DNA from: Bog-113 sp965226755
Lineage (GTDB): Bacteria > Acidobacteriota > Terriglobia > Bryobacterales > Bryobacteraceae
NCBI GenBank assembly: GCA_965226755.1
Contig: CBDDDT010000003.1
Span: 1,736,001-1,800,000 of the forward strand
Reading direction: 5' to 3'
DNA length: 64,000 nt
Both the position numbers and the translations under genes were made by a program. Each line of letters opens with the position of its first letter. Position 1 is the first letter of the stretch. Positions 26,203 to 35,634 of this stretch are shown piece by piece. The notes beneath the pieces are model-generated. The model saw nothing but the letters and a program-made list of their open reading frames with translations. It was not told where the DNA came from and searched no databases.

Positions 26203-26406
26203 ATGAGAGAAAAAGGCACAGTCAAGTGGTTCAACGCCGCCAAGGGATTTGGGTTCATTCAACGGGAAAGCGGGGAAGACGTTTTCGTTCACTTTTCTGC
26301 GATTCAGTCAGAGGGATATCGTTCTCTGGATGAGGGTTCCAATGTGGAGTTCGAAGTGCTAAACGGCCCGAAAGGGTTGCAGGCCGCCAACGTGACTGCG
26401 GTCTGA
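26203..26406 (+). CDS. cspA: Cold-shock domain protein
   Basis: A 67-residue single cold-shock domain, an RNA chaperone that melts mRNA structure. It has the RNA-binding motifs KGFGFIQ (RNP1) and VFVHFSAI (RNP2) and the usual start GTVKWFNAAKG. AAAAGGA lies about 8 bases before the ATG. A long leader (about 120 bases back to the previous gene) and a very stable hairpin downstream frame the gene. The specific paralogue within the Csp family cannot be told. Confidence 0.95.
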   Translation: MREKGTVKWFNAAKGFGFIQRESGEDVFVHFSAIQSEGYRSLDEGSNVEFEVLNGPKGLQAANVTAV

Positions 26407-26409
26407 AAG

Positions 26410-26470
26410 CAGTTCCGCGGAGACCAGACGGGATGCCGGATCCAAATGTCTTGTCTGGTCTGCGAAACTG
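26410..26470 (+). terminator. Long stable hairpin between the cold-shock gene and the IF-1 homologue
   Basis: The inner stem AGACCAGAC / GTCTGGTCT is perfect (26421-26429 with 26453-26461). It continues, after a GG bulge, into CAGTTCCGC / GCGAAACTG with one mismatch. The stem totals about 17 pairs with a 23-base loop. No T run follows, so it may be an RNA processing or 3'-end protection structure, or a control element for the downstream gene, rather than an intrinsic terminator. Confidence 0.6.
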
Positions 26471-26486
26471 TGAGAAGGGTTCATGA

Positions 26487-26705
26487 TTGAGTAAAGAAGA
26501 CAGCATCGAAGTTACGGGTACCGTTCTCGAGAAGTTTCCCAGTGGTCTGTTCAGTGTGCAGCTGGAACAAAACCGCGTTGTTCTCGCCCATTTAGCCGGT
26601 CGGCTCCGCCGCAACCGCATCCGTGTTCTCGCCGGAGACCGAGTTACGTTGGAGCTTTCTCCTTACGATCTCACCAAGGGCCGCATCACTTTCCGCCATC
26701 GTTAG
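26487..26705 (+). CDS. infA: Translation initiation factor IF-1 homologue (TTG start)
   Basis: A 72-residue S1-type OB-fold protein. It reads SKEDSIEVTGTVLEKFPSG, VQLEQNRVVLAHLAGRLRRN, RIRVLAGDRVTLELSPYDLT and KGRITFRHR, aligning over the full IF-1 length with GDRV and LSPYDLT conserved. The start is a TTG at 26487 and an AGAAGGG lies about 10 bases upstream; there is no in-frame ATG near. It sits behind the cold-shock gene rather than in a ribosomal-protein cluster, so it could be the sole infA or an extra, cold-linked copy. It is probably co-regulated through the hairpin between them. Confidence 0.88.
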   Translation: MSKEDSIEVTGTVLEKFPSGLFSVQLEQNRVVLAHLAGRLRRNRIRVLAGDRVTLELSPYDLTKGRITFRHR

Positions 26706-26750
26706 CCCGCCGCTCGGCTGGTTGACTCCTTCGAAAACCTGGGCGGGTCT

Positions 26751-27869
26751 GTGCTGAAAACCCTGTTTGTGTTTGGGACCAGGCCGGAAGCGGTAAAGCT
26801 GTGTCCGGTCATCCTCCACTTCTGCAGCCGGCCCGATCTGTTCTCCGTGCGGGTTTGCGTGACGGGCCAGCACCGGTCGATGCTTGATCAGGTTCTTGCC
26901 GCCTTCCAGGTTGTGCCCGACTGCGATCTGAATCTGATGCTCTCCGGGCAGACCTTGGCGGGTCTGACCGGCCGCATGATGTCGGCGCTGGAGCGCGTGC
27001 TCCAAGACGAAACGCCCGACGTCCTGATTGTGCAAGGCGATACCACGTCGACTCTGTGCGGCGCGCTTTCCGGATTCTACGCGCGCGTGCCGGTGGCCCA
27101 TGTGGAAGCGGGCCTTCGCACCGGAGACATGATGCAGCCCTTCCCGGAGGAGATGAACCGTGTGGTTACCGCGCGACTCGCCTCCATCCATCTGGCGGCG
27201 ACGGAAGGCGCAGCCAATCACCTGCGCGCCGAAGGCGTGGAATCGAGCCGAATCTGGGTTACGGGGCAGAGCGGCATCGACGCCGTTCTGTACGTGCGGG
27301 ATCGCTTGAATGACGGAACTTTGCGGGCTGGCGCCATACCCGGATTGATTCCTGGACGGAAGCTGGTCGTCGTCACCGCCCATCGGCGTGAAAGCTTTGG
27401 CCCCGCGTTCGAAAGCCTGTGCGCGGGCATCGCCCAAATTGCCGCCAGATCGGACGTTCAGGTCGTGTATCCGGTTCACCGCAATCCGAATGTGACGGAT
27501 CCGGTCTCGCGGATCCTGGGCGCCCTGCCCAACGTGCTGCTCATCGAGCCGCTCGACTACGTTCCCTTTGTGGATTTGATGAGCCGCGCCGACCTCTTGA
27601 TCACTGACTCCGGCGGCATCCAGGAGGAAGGTCCTTCTCTAGGGAAGCCCATCCTCGTCATGCGCGACAAGACAGAGCGGCCGGAAGCGGTCGCGGCCGG
27701 CACTGTCAAACTGGTGGGAACGGACGGCCAGCGGATCGCGCGGGAAGCCGGATTTCTGCTGGACGATGGAGAAAAGCGCCGCGCCATGTCACGGGTTCAC
27801 AATCCATATGGCGACGGCCATGCGAGCGGCCGCATTGCTAACGCAATTCTTTCATTCTTTTGTAATTAG
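26751..27869 (+). CDS. wecB: UDP-N-acetylglucosamine 2-epimerase (non-hydrolysing)
   Basis: Interconverts UDP-GlcNAc and UDP-ManNAc for surface polysaccharide synthesis. The 372-residue GT-B-fold protein has FGTRPEAVKLCPVI, VQGDTTSTLCG, HVEAGLRTGDMMQPFPEEMN, TAHRRESFG, YPVHRNPNV and SDSGGIQEEGPSLGKP-like motifs (here TDSGGIQEEGPSLGKP), all typical of WecB. The start is a GTG at 26751. It lies 45 bases after infA on the same strand. No other polysaccharide gene is next to it. Confidence 0.94.
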   Translation: MLKTLFVFGTRPEAVKLCPVILHFCSRPDLFSVRVCVTGQHRSMLDQVLAAFQVVPDCDLNLMLSGQTLAGLTGRMMSALERVLQDETPDVLIVQGDTTSTLCGALSGFYARVPVAHVEAGLRTGDMMQPFPEEMNRVVTARLASIHLAATEGAANHLRAEGVESSRIWVTGQSGIDAVLYVRDRLNDGTLRAGAIPGLIPGRKLVVVTAHRRESFGPAFESLCAGIAQIAARSDVQVVYPVHRNPNVTDPVSRILGALPNVLLIEPLDYVPFVDLMSRADLLITDSGGIQEEGPSLGKPILVMRDKTERPEAVAAGTVKLVGTDGQRIAREAGFLLDDGEKRRAMSRVHNPYGDGHASGRIANAILSFFCN

Positions 27870-27940
27870 CTTACAAACTGAGCACAAATTAACGGTCGTA
27901 AAACGACCCCGGCCAGCCGACGAACAGCACAAGCCGTGCT

Positions 27941-27946
27941 TATAAT
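27941..27946 (+). promoter_or_regulatory. Consensus -10 box, leaderless-type promoter
   Basis: A perfect TATAAT ends 8 bases before the ATG of the AAA+/receiver gene. Transcription would start at or within a base or two of the ATG, giving a leaderless message. No Shine-Dalgarno sequence fits in the gap. No clear -35 box is visible. Confidence 0.5.
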
Positions 27947-27954
27947 GGGCGCAG

Positions 27955-29403
27955 ATGGTGGAACGCAGCGCAAAATCCGTGTCTCCAAGTCTTCGTTCCC
28001 GTAAAAAAGCGGACGAGTCATTCGAGAACCTGACTACCGTTCTCTCTAAGAAGGTTGTTGGCCAGCCCGCCGCGACAAAAGTGATCGTCCCCTATATCCA
28101 AATGTTCCAAGCGGGTCTCGCGCCTGAGGGCAGGCCCGTGGGCATTTTCCTCCTTCTCGGTCCTACCGGAACGGGCAAGACGAAAACCGTGGAAGCTCTG
28201 GCTGAAATTCTGCACGGGAGTTCGAAGAATCTCCTGAAAGTGGACTGTGGCGAATTTCAGATGGAACATGAAGTCGCTAAGCTCATCGGAGCTCCGCCGG
28301 GATACCTGGGTCATCGCGAGACCCAGCCGGTTCTTTCCCAGCAAAAACTGACCTCCGTGGCAAGCGATAAGAGCCAGCTTTCATTGGTTCTTTTTGATGA
28401 GATTGAAAAGGCCGCCCCGTCCATGACCCGGCTGCTTCTGGGAGTTCTGGACAAAGGAATTCTGCGGCTTGGCGATAATTCAATCGTCAATTTCGAAAAA
28501 AGCCTTGTGTTCCTCACCAGTAATTTGGGCGCGCGGGAAATGATGAAGGAAATACGGCCGGATTTCGGGTTTCAGGCGGGCGCCGCGGCTTCCCGGCCGG
28601 ATCTTACCGCGAAACTGCAGAACATCGCGCTGGCCGCGGTGCGACGGAAGTTCTCCCCCGAGTTCGTGAACCGGATTGATTGCGTGATCACATATCAGCC
28701 GCTCACGGCCGAGTCTTTGGCGTCCATTGTCGATCACCAGATTCAAGATCTTCAGAATCACGTCAACACAAGGCTTGGAAATCGCTGTTTCACGATCGAA
28801 GTGCCTTTCGAAACCCGCCAGTGGCTGATCGAAAACGGCTCCAGTTCCGAGTTCGGAGCCCGCGAGCTGAACCGCACGCTGCATCGCAACCTGACCCAGC
28901 CGCTGGCCACCTTGGTGGCGATGGGCCAGGTGGATCCCGGGAGCCGCGTGCGCGTGGAAATCAGCGAGGATCGGAGCGCGCTGAACCTGCGGGCTACAGA
29001 CACAAACGAGGAGGAGGCGCCTTCCCACCCGACGGTCCTGCTGGTGGACGATAATCGCGATCTTCTGCACTTTCTGGAGCGCCTGATGGCGGAGGCGGGA
29101 TGGAAATTGCTGACTGCCGAGAGCGCCAGCGAGGCTCGCCATGTTGTGAACGACCACCGGCCCAATGCCGCGCTGCTGGACTACATGCTGCCGGACGGCA
29201 ACGGGGTGGAGTTGGGGATGCAGCTCCGGCAGGTTGTTCCGCGCATGCAGGTCATCATGATGACCGGCTCGGTGCTGCCTCCTGAAGAGGAGGCGACCTG
29301 CGAAGAGTATGATTTTCCGGTGCTCCGGAAGCCGTTTCTGGCGTCGGACGTGATGAATCAGATTCGCGGTCGTTTGGCGGGTGTCGTATCCGCCGGGCGC
29401 TAG
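27955..29403 (+). CDS. ClpB-D2-like AAA+ ATPase fused to a response-regulator receiver domain
   Basis: A 482-residue fusion. Residues about 25-250 form a Clp/HSP100 second-ring AAA+ module: Walker A GPTGTGKT at 69-76, pore-loop-like GAPPGYLGH at 112-120, Walker B LFDEIEKA around 147, and arginine finger in FSPEFVNRID near 240. The ClpB D2 small domain follows, with sensor 2 in EFGARELNR (299-307). The receiver domain is about 359-475: acidic pair DD at 365-366, phospho-acceptor Asp 409 in ALLDYMLPDG, Thr 437 in MMTG and Lys 459 in LRKPF. The N-domain, first AAA+ ring and middle domain of ClpB are absent, so it is not a normal disaggregase. It is probably a phosphorylation-gated ATPase, but its partner is unknown. 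No histidine kinase is adjacent. Confidence 0.9.
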   Translation: MVERSAKSVSPSLRSRKKADESFENLTTVLSKKVVGQPAATKVIVPYIQMFQAGLAPEGRPVGIFLLLGPTGTGKTKTVEALAEILHGSSKNLLKVDCGEFQMEHEVAKLIGAPPGYLGHRETQPVLSQQKLTSVASDKSQLSLVLFDEIEKAAPSMTRLLLGVLDKGILRLGDNSIVNFEKSLVFLTSNLGAREMMKEIRPDFGFQAGAAASRPDLTAKLQNIALAAVRRKFSPEFVNRIDCVITYQPLTAESLASIVDHQIQDLQNHVNTRLGNRCFTIEVPFETRQWLIENGSSSEFGARELNRTLHRNLTQPLATLVAMGQVDPGSRVRVEISEDRSALNLRATDTNEEEAPSHPTVLLVDDNRDLLHFLERLMAEAGWKLLTAESASEARHVVNDHRPNAALLDYMLPDGNGVELGMQLRQVVPRMQVIMMTGSVLPPEEEATCEEYDFPVLRKPFLASDVMNQIRGRLAGVVSAGR

Positions 29404-29531
29404 CTCGGAACCGTAAGGAAGGCGGCTGGCGTCGCTCAGACGCCTGACGGCAGGGTCGGGTTGCCGGGGCCGCCGAAAGTGTGCTAACTTCTTTATTTCA
29501 AGCCGGACTCCCGTTTTAGCCCTCGAACAGA

Positions 29532-29981
29532 ATGGACGCTACATTTCACGCGCTAGGCCGAATACTGCTAAATGGCGTCCCCACGTTCCTGATTGTTCTC
29601 CTGCTGGTGTTTTACCTGCGAGCGATGTTTTTTGGGCCTTTCGCGCGCATCCTGCAGCGTCGCTATGAAGCGACCGAGGGAGCCGAAAAAGCCGCGGAAG
29701 AAAGTATGCGGGAAGCCGAGCGGCGCATCGCCGAATATGAAGACAAACTGCGCGCGGCTCGCGGCGAGATCTACGCGGAGCAGGATCGGGTCTTCCGGCA
29801 GTTGGAGCGTGAGCTCGCCGCGCAAATGGACGTGACCCGCCGCGAATCCGAGGCGCATGTGGCTCGTGCCGCGGTCGCCCTTGAAATGGAGTCGCAAGAG
29901 GCGCGCAAAACCCTGGACGCCCGTAGCAGCGAACTCGCGGATGAGATTGCCGACCGTGTTCTGGAAGGGCGTGCGGCATGA
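29532..29981 (+). CDS. atpF: ATP synthase F0 subunit b'
   Basis: A 149-residue peripheral-stalk subunit. One N-terminal membrane segment (NGVPTFLIVLLLVFYLRAMFF) is followed by a long charged coiled coil (YEATEGAEKAAEESMREAER onward). It opens the ATP synthase operon and is followed by a second b-type gene overlapping by 4 bases, as in b/b' organisms. Which of the two should be called b and which b' is arbitrary from sequence. The upstream 128 bases carry no clear promoter. Confidence 0.88.
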   Translation: MDATFHALGRILLNGVPTFLIVLLLVFYLRAMFFGPFARILQRRYEATEGAEKAAEESMREAERRIAEYEDKLRAARGEIYAEQDRVFRQLERELAAQMDVTRRESEAHVARAAVALEMESQEARKTLDARSSELADEIADRVLEGRAA

Positions 29982-30556
29982 GATGGCTGCTTCTCCTGAT
30001 CCTCTCCGGCATGCTGTCGGTCGCTCCGATGAGGGCGGATCTAAAGTCCTCCGAGAAGGAAGCCGGCAAAAGTACTCCCGTTCAGGAAAATGATCTGGCC
30101 GGATGGAAATGGGCCAATTTCGTTGTTCTCGCCGCCGTGATTGGATACTACGGCTGGAAGCTGGGCAGTCCGTACTTCGCGGGCCGCACGGAAACTATCC
30201 AGCATGGGCTGACGGAAGCCCGGCGCCGGAGCGCGGAAGCCCAGCGGCGCTCCGATGAAGTCCAACGCAAGCTGGACGATCTGGGCTCTGAAATCGAGTT
30301 GTTCCGGGTATCTGTGCTGGCTGGCCAGGCCGAGCAGGTCGAGCGCATGCGACAGCAGGCCGCTCTCGACAATGAGCGCATTCGAGCCAATTCCGCCCAG
30401 CAAATCGAAACGCTTGGAAAGAACGCCCGGCTGGAGCTCCAGAGGCATGCTTCCCGGCTGGCGCTGCAGCTCGCGGAACAGCGGCTTCGCGGACGGATGA
30501 ATCCGGAGATGCAAACCAGGATCACCGGCCAGTTTGTCTCGGATTTGGGGGTTTAG
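29978..30556 (+). CDS. atpF: ATP synthase F0 subunit b, with N-terminal signal-like segment
   Basis: A 192-residue peripheral-stalk subunit starting with ATGA overlap. It has a signal-peptide-like first 20 residues (MRWLLLLILSGMLSVAPMRA), then a charged stretch, then the usual single membrane helix (WKWANFVVLAAVIGYYGW) and a long coiled coil with the QRRSDEVQRKLDDLGSEIE stretch. The extra N-terminal hydrophobic segment suggests either a cleaved signal that places the following segment outside, or a second membrane helix; similar extensions occur in some other phyla. It pairs with the b'-type subunit upstream. Confidence 0.88.
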   Translation: MRWLLLLILSGMLSVAPMRADLKSSEKEAGKSTPVQENDLAGWKWANFVVLAAVIGYYGWKLGSPYFAGRTETIQHGLTEARRRSAEAQRRSDEVQRKLDDLGSEIELFRVSVLAGQAEQVERMRQQAALDNERIRANSAQQIETLGKNARLELQRHASRLALQLAEQRLRGRMNPEMQTRITGQFVSDLGV

Positions 30557-30565
30557 TTCGCCTCC

Positions 30566-31117
30566 ATGACTCACACCGGCATCTCCTCCCGCTACGCCAA
30601 GGCTCTCGTAGACGCGCTGAGCTCATCCCCGGCGGTCGCCGATCCTCACGTTTCCCTGCGGGCGCTTCAGGAGTTCGTGGACTTGATGGGCCAATCGCGC
30701 GACCTGGAGCTGGTCATGTATTCGCCGTCGGTGCTTCCGCGGCGGAAGCGCGCTGTCATCGAAAAGATCGCCGGGCGCATGCAGTTCGATCGCATGATTC
30801 AGAACTTCCTTTTTGTTCTGATCGACCATCGGCGTTTGCCGCTCTTGCGGGAGATCTCGGACATGTCATTCGTGATTCTGGATGAGCGTCTCGGATTTTT
30901 GCGCGCCCGGATCTCGGCCGCCGCGCCGCTCTCCCAGGACGAAGAGAATCAGATCGCCGAGAAGCTCGGCCGGATCACGGGGAAGCGCATTCGCGTTGAA
31001 TTCAACGTGGAACCGGAACTGATCGGCGGCGTTGTCGCCCGGGTAGGCTCCACGGTTTACGACGGTTCCGTGCTTGGCCGCCTGCGCTCCATCGGCGAGC
31101 GGCTCAACGCGGAATAG
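30566..31117 (+). CDS. atpH: ATP synthase F1 subunit delta
   Basis: A 183-residue OSCP/delta subunit linking the peripheral stalk to F1. It has the N-terminal helical bundle (ISSRYAKALVDALSS) and the characteristic C-terminal segment RIRVEFNVEPELIGGVVARV, then GSTVYDGSVLGRLRSIGERL. Normal length, 9 bases after the b gene and 57 bases before the alpha gene. Confidence 0.94.
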   Translation: MTHTGISSRYAKALVDALSSSPAVADPHVSLRALQEFVDLMGQSRDLELVMYSPSVLPRRKRAVIEKIAGRMQFDRMIQNFLFVLIDHRRLPLLREISDMSFVILDERLGFLRARISAAAPLSQDEENQIAEKLGRITGKRIRVEFNVEPELIGGVVARVGSTVYDGSVLGRLRSIGERLNAE

Positions 31118-31174
31118 AGATAGAATCGGCATTCGCGGATTGGCGGGTTTTGCGCCGCCGCCGGAAGAAAAACT

Positions 31175-31644
31175 ATGGCTCATTTAGGGGCAGACGAGAT
31201 TACAAAACTTCTCCGTGAGGAGATTGAGAATTACGACCGGGCCGTCAACGTCTCGGAAGTCGGGTCCGTGATGTCGCTGGGCGATGGCATCGCCCGCATC
31301 CACGGTCTGGAAAAGGTGATGTCGGGCGAGATGATCGAATTCCCGCACGGCGTTTTCGGCATCGCCATGAACCTGGAAGAGGATCAGGTCGGCTCGGTTC
31401 TGCTGGGAGAGTACACCCAGATCCGGGAAGGCGATGACGTGAAGCGCACAGGCAAGATCATGTCGGTCCCGGTCGGCGATGAGCTCATCGGGCGAGTCGT
31501 CGACGCGCTTGGACGCCCCATTGACGGGAAGGGTCCGATCAACACCTCGCACACCAGTCCTATCGAACGCATCGCCCCCGGCGTTGTCGATCGTCAACCG
31601 GTGCGCCAGCCCATGCAGACCGGCATCAAGGCTATATCGACGCC

Positions 31645-31648
<4 letters not shown>
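31175..31648 (+). CDS. atpA: ATP synthase subunit alpha, N-terminal part (gene split by frameshift)
   Basis: Encodes the first about 155 residues of alpha: the N-terminal helix (ADEITKLLREEIENYDRAV), the beta-barrel domain (VMSLGDGIARIHGLEKVMSG, GVFGIAMNLEEDQVGSVLLG) and the lead-in VGDELIGRVVDALGRPIDGK through MQTGIKAI. A TATAT at 31633-31637, where TAT is expected, then shifts the frame; three wrong residues and a TGA follow. Removing two bases restores GIKAIDAMIPIGRGQ. The TGA overlaps the ATG at 31645. This is either a real 2-base insertion, a sequence error, or a strain split into two coupled polypeptides. Confidence 0.85.
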
Positions 31649-32716
<1,068 letters not shown>

Positions 32717-32724
<8 letters not shown>

Positions 32725-33577
32725 TCTCATCGACATTCGGCGGCGCATCCGTTCGGTCAAAAATACCCAGCAGATCACGCGCGCCCTGAAGATGGTGTCC
32801 GCCGCGAAGCTGCGCCGCGCGCAGGAACGCGTGATCGCCGCGCGGCCTTACGCGCAGTCGATCCGCGAACTGCTCGAGAACGTGGCCGGAGCCGCCGCGG
32901 CAGAGCCCGATCTCTCTTCCAGTCCTCTGCTCGCCCACCGCGAAGAAAAGCGCGTTCAGCTCATTTTGATGACCAGCGATACGGGCCGCGCCGGCGCCTT
33001 CAACGCGAATCTGACACGCGGCGCGGACCGGTTCTTCGCCGAGCGCGCCGGCACGGAGCAGGAAGTTGTCGCGGTCGGCAAGAAGGGTCGCGATTATTAC
33101 CGTCGCAACGCGCGCACCATTCGCGGCGAATATATCGGCGTGCTGAACCGGCCGGATTATCAGACCGCGTCGGAGATCGCTCGCGCCACCATCCAGCGCT
33201 TTCGCGATCAGGAGATCGACGCGGTTTACCTGGTCTACAACGAGTTCAAGAGCGCGATTGCGCAGAAGCTTTCCACCACGCGCATCCTTCCGGTAGAGTT
33301 GCCCGAGCGCGCCGACCAGCCCGATTACATCTACGAACAGCCGCCGCTGGAGATGCTGGAAAGGTTGCTCCCGCGCTACGTGGAGGTTTCGATTTACCGC
33401 GGGATGCTGGAAACCTCCGCCGCCGAACACGCCGCCCGCATGACGGCGATGGAAGCCGCCACCACCAATGCGGGCAAAGTGATTGACACGCTCACGTTGA
33501 ATATGAATCGCGCGCGGCAGGCGGCCATCACCAAAGAAATTATTGAAGTGGTCAGCGGCGCGTCCGCCCAGGAGTAG
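32717..33577 (+). CDS. atpG: ATP synthase F1 subunit gamma
   Basis: A 286-residue rotor shaft. N-terminal helix LIDIRRRIRSVKNTQQITRALKM-type (MVSAAKLRRAQ) and C-terminal helix AARMTAMEAATTNAGKVIDT (ending TLNMNRARQAAITKEIIEVV) are fully conserved. The central Rossmann-like part is normal except that the usual SDRGL(C/A)GAFN reads SDTGRAGAFN at residues 87-96, a change at two conserved positions. Its ATG overlaps the alpha stop by 8 bases. Confidence 0.95.
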
Positions 33578-33607
33578 ACGCGCAAGGATCAGAACGTAGA
33601 GACAATT

Positions 33608-35062
33608 ATGGCAACAGCAGCTACAGAGGTCGTTGGAAAAGTCGTTCAGGTTTCGGGGCCCGCCGTCGACTGTGAATTCCCCGAAGGGCAGATCCCCGAA
33701 CTGCATTTCGCCATCCGCATCACCAGCGAAGGCTTCGACGTTCCCGAGCCGATCGACATCATTTGCGAGACCCAGCAGCATCTCGGCGAGGGGCGCGTTC
33801 GAACCATCGCCCTCCAGGTGACAGAGGGTCTGGTTCGCGGCATGAAAGCCGTCAGTCTGGGCGCTCCCGTCATGGTGCCGGTAGGCAAAGAGACTCTCGG
33901 TCGCGTGCTCAACGTCATCGGCGAGCCGGTCGACAAACTCGGACCGGTGAACGCTCAGAAGAGATATCCGATTCACCGCCCGGCGCCATCTTTCGAGGAG
34001 CAGTCCACCCGCCTCGAAATGTTCGAAACCGGCATCAAGGTCATCGATCTTCTGGAGCCTTACTTGCGCGGCGGCAAAATCGGTCTGTTCGGCGGCGCGG
34101 GCGTCGGCAAAACCGTGATCATCATGGAGCTGATCAACAATATCGCCTTGAAGCATGGCGGTGTCTCCGTGTTTGCGGGCGTCGGCGAGCGCACCCGCGA
34201 AGGCAACGACCTCTGGCTGGAGATGCAGGAATCCGGAACGATCGTCCTGGGCGATTCCTCCAAGAGTAAGGTGGCGTTGGTCTACGGCCAAATGACGGAG
34301 CCGCCCGGAGCGCGTCTGCGCGTGGGTCTCACCGGGCTCACCGTCGCCGAGTATTTCCGCGACGAAGAGGGCCAGGACGTTCTGCTCTTCATCGATAATA
34401 TTTTCCGCTTCACCCAGGCGGGGTCTGAAGTCTCGGCGCTGCTCGGGCGCATGCCGAGCGCGGTCGGTTATCAGCCCAACCTCGCGAGCGAAATGGGCGA
34501 ACTGCAGGAGCGCATCACTTCCACCAAGAAGGGATCCATCACCTCGGTTCAAGCCATCTACGTACCCGCCGACGACTACACGGATCCCGCCCCGGCGACG
34601 GCTTTCGCGCATCTGGATGCGACCACCCAGCTCTCGCGTTCAATTTCCGAGATGGGCATTTACCCGGCGGTGGATCCCCTGACTTCCACGTCGCGCATCC
34701 TGGACGCCCGCATCCTTGGCGATGATCATTACAACGTGGCTCAGGCGGTCAAGGGCGTCCTGCAGCGCTATAAAGATCTTCAGGACATCATCGCCATCCT
34801 CGGAATCGACGAGCTTTCCGAAGATGACAAGCTCACCGTGGCGCGTGCGCGAAAAATTCAGCGCTTCCTCTCTCAGCCGTTCCACGTGGCCGAGCAGTTT
34901 ACCGGGATTCCCGGCAAGTACGTCAAGCTGGAAGACTCCGTGCGCAGCTTCCGTGAGATCGTCGACGGCAAGCACGACGATATCCCCGAGCAGGCGTTCT
35001 ATATGCAAGGCGCCATTGAAGACGTGCTCGCCCGCAACGAGCAGATGAAGCAAGGCAAATAA
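33608..35062 (+). CDS. atpD: ATP synthase F1 subunit beta (catalytic)
   Basis: A 484-residue catalytic subunit. Walker A GGAGVGKTVIIMELINN, the catalytic Glu region VGERTREGNDLWLEM, Walker B VLLFIDNIFRFTQAGSEVSA, and the DELSEDDKLTV (DELSEED-type) loop are all present. The start ATATEVVGKVVQVSG-type (after MA) leads directly into the beta-barrel domain. The frame is intact over its whole length, in contrast to the alpha gene 1 kb upstream. Confidence 0.97.
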   Translation: MATAATEVVGKVVQVSGPAVDCEFPEGQIPELHFAIRITSEGFDVPEPIDIICETQQHLGEGRVRTIALQVTEGLVRGMKAVSLGAPVMVPVGKETLGRVLNVIGEPVDKLGPVNAQKRYPIHRPAPSFEEQSTRLEMFETGIKVIDLLEPYLRGGKIGLFGGAGVGKTVIIMELINNIALKHGGVSVFAGVGERTREGNDLWLEMQESGTIVLGDSSKSKVALVYGQMTEPPGARLRVGLTGLTVAEYFRDEEGQDVLLFIDNIFRFTQAGSEVSALLGRMPSAVGYQPNLASEMGELQERITSTKKGSITSVQAIYVPADDYTDPAPATAFAHLDATTQLSRSISEMGIYPAVDPLTSTSRILDARILGDDHYNVAQAVKGVLQRYKDLQDIIAILGIDELSEDDKLTVARARKIQRFLSQPFHVAEQFTGIPGKYVKLEDSVRSFREIVDGKHDDIPEQAFYMQGAIEDVLARNEQMKQGK

Positions 35063-35064
35063 GC

Positions 35065-35475
35065 ATGGCGGACTTTGCGCTGAGCGTGACTACGCCCGAA
35101 CGGCAATTGGTGGATGAGCGCGCCTCCGAGGTCACCATTCCTGCGCGCAACGGTTATATTGGCGTCTTGCCCGGTCACGCGCCGCTGCTGAGCGAGCTCT
35201 CCAGCGGCCTGCTCACCTGGACGAGCCATGGACAGTCGAAGACGCTCGTCGTGCTCGGCGGCTTCGTGGAAGTCCTCGGAGACCGTGTGCGGGTGCTTGC
35301 GGATGCCGCCAAGCGCAAAGAAGAGATCGATGCCGCTCAGGCCCGCGCCCGTCTGGAACAGGCTCGGCAAGCCCTCTTGAAACCGCCCGCGGATAACGCC
35401 ACGCCGGAACAGTGGGATGGACTCTTGGAAGACGTGAAACGGGCCGAGGCGGAAGTCGAAGCGGGTGCCCACTAG
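35065..35475 (+). CDS. atpC: ATP synthase F1 subunit epsilon
   Basis: A 136-residue central-stalk subunit. N-terminal beta sandwich: SVTTPERQLVDERASEVTIP, ARNGYIGVLPGHAPLLSEL, VVLGGFVEVLGDRVRVLADA. The C-terminal helical hairpin (IDAAQARARLEQARQALL) is present, so ATP-hydrolysis inhibition by epsilon is possible. Two bases separate it from beta. It is the last gene of the operon; a GGCGCC-TTTTCGG-GGCGCC-like hairpin without a T run follows immediately. Confidence 0.95.
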   Translation: MADFALSVTTPERQLVDERASEVTIPARNGYIGVLPGHAPLLSELSSGLLTWTSHGQSKTLVVLGGFVEVLGDRVRVLADAAKRKEEIDAAQARARLEQARQALLKPPADNATPEQWDGLLEDVKRAEAEVEAGAH

Positions 35476-35634
35476 GCGCCTTTTCGGGGCGCCGTCGCCG
35501 AATTCAGTAACGGGCGTCCCAAAACTCACGTCCTGAGTGCATCGGTCAAATGTCCGGCCGTTACGGAACTTTGTGCGGGCCTGCGTCATCAACTTTCTAG
35601 TGATCACGTCTGTCCTCTTCGGGAAAGGAAACTA

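Noticed and set aside
29420..29445. Hairpin GGCGTC-GCTCA-GACGCC after the AAA+/receiver gene as a terminator
   Set aside because: Short stem without a T tract; could be chance in high-GC DNA.
35474..35500. Terminator after the ATP synthase operon
   Set aside because: A GGCGCC hairpin exists but no T run follows, so intrinsic termination is not supported.
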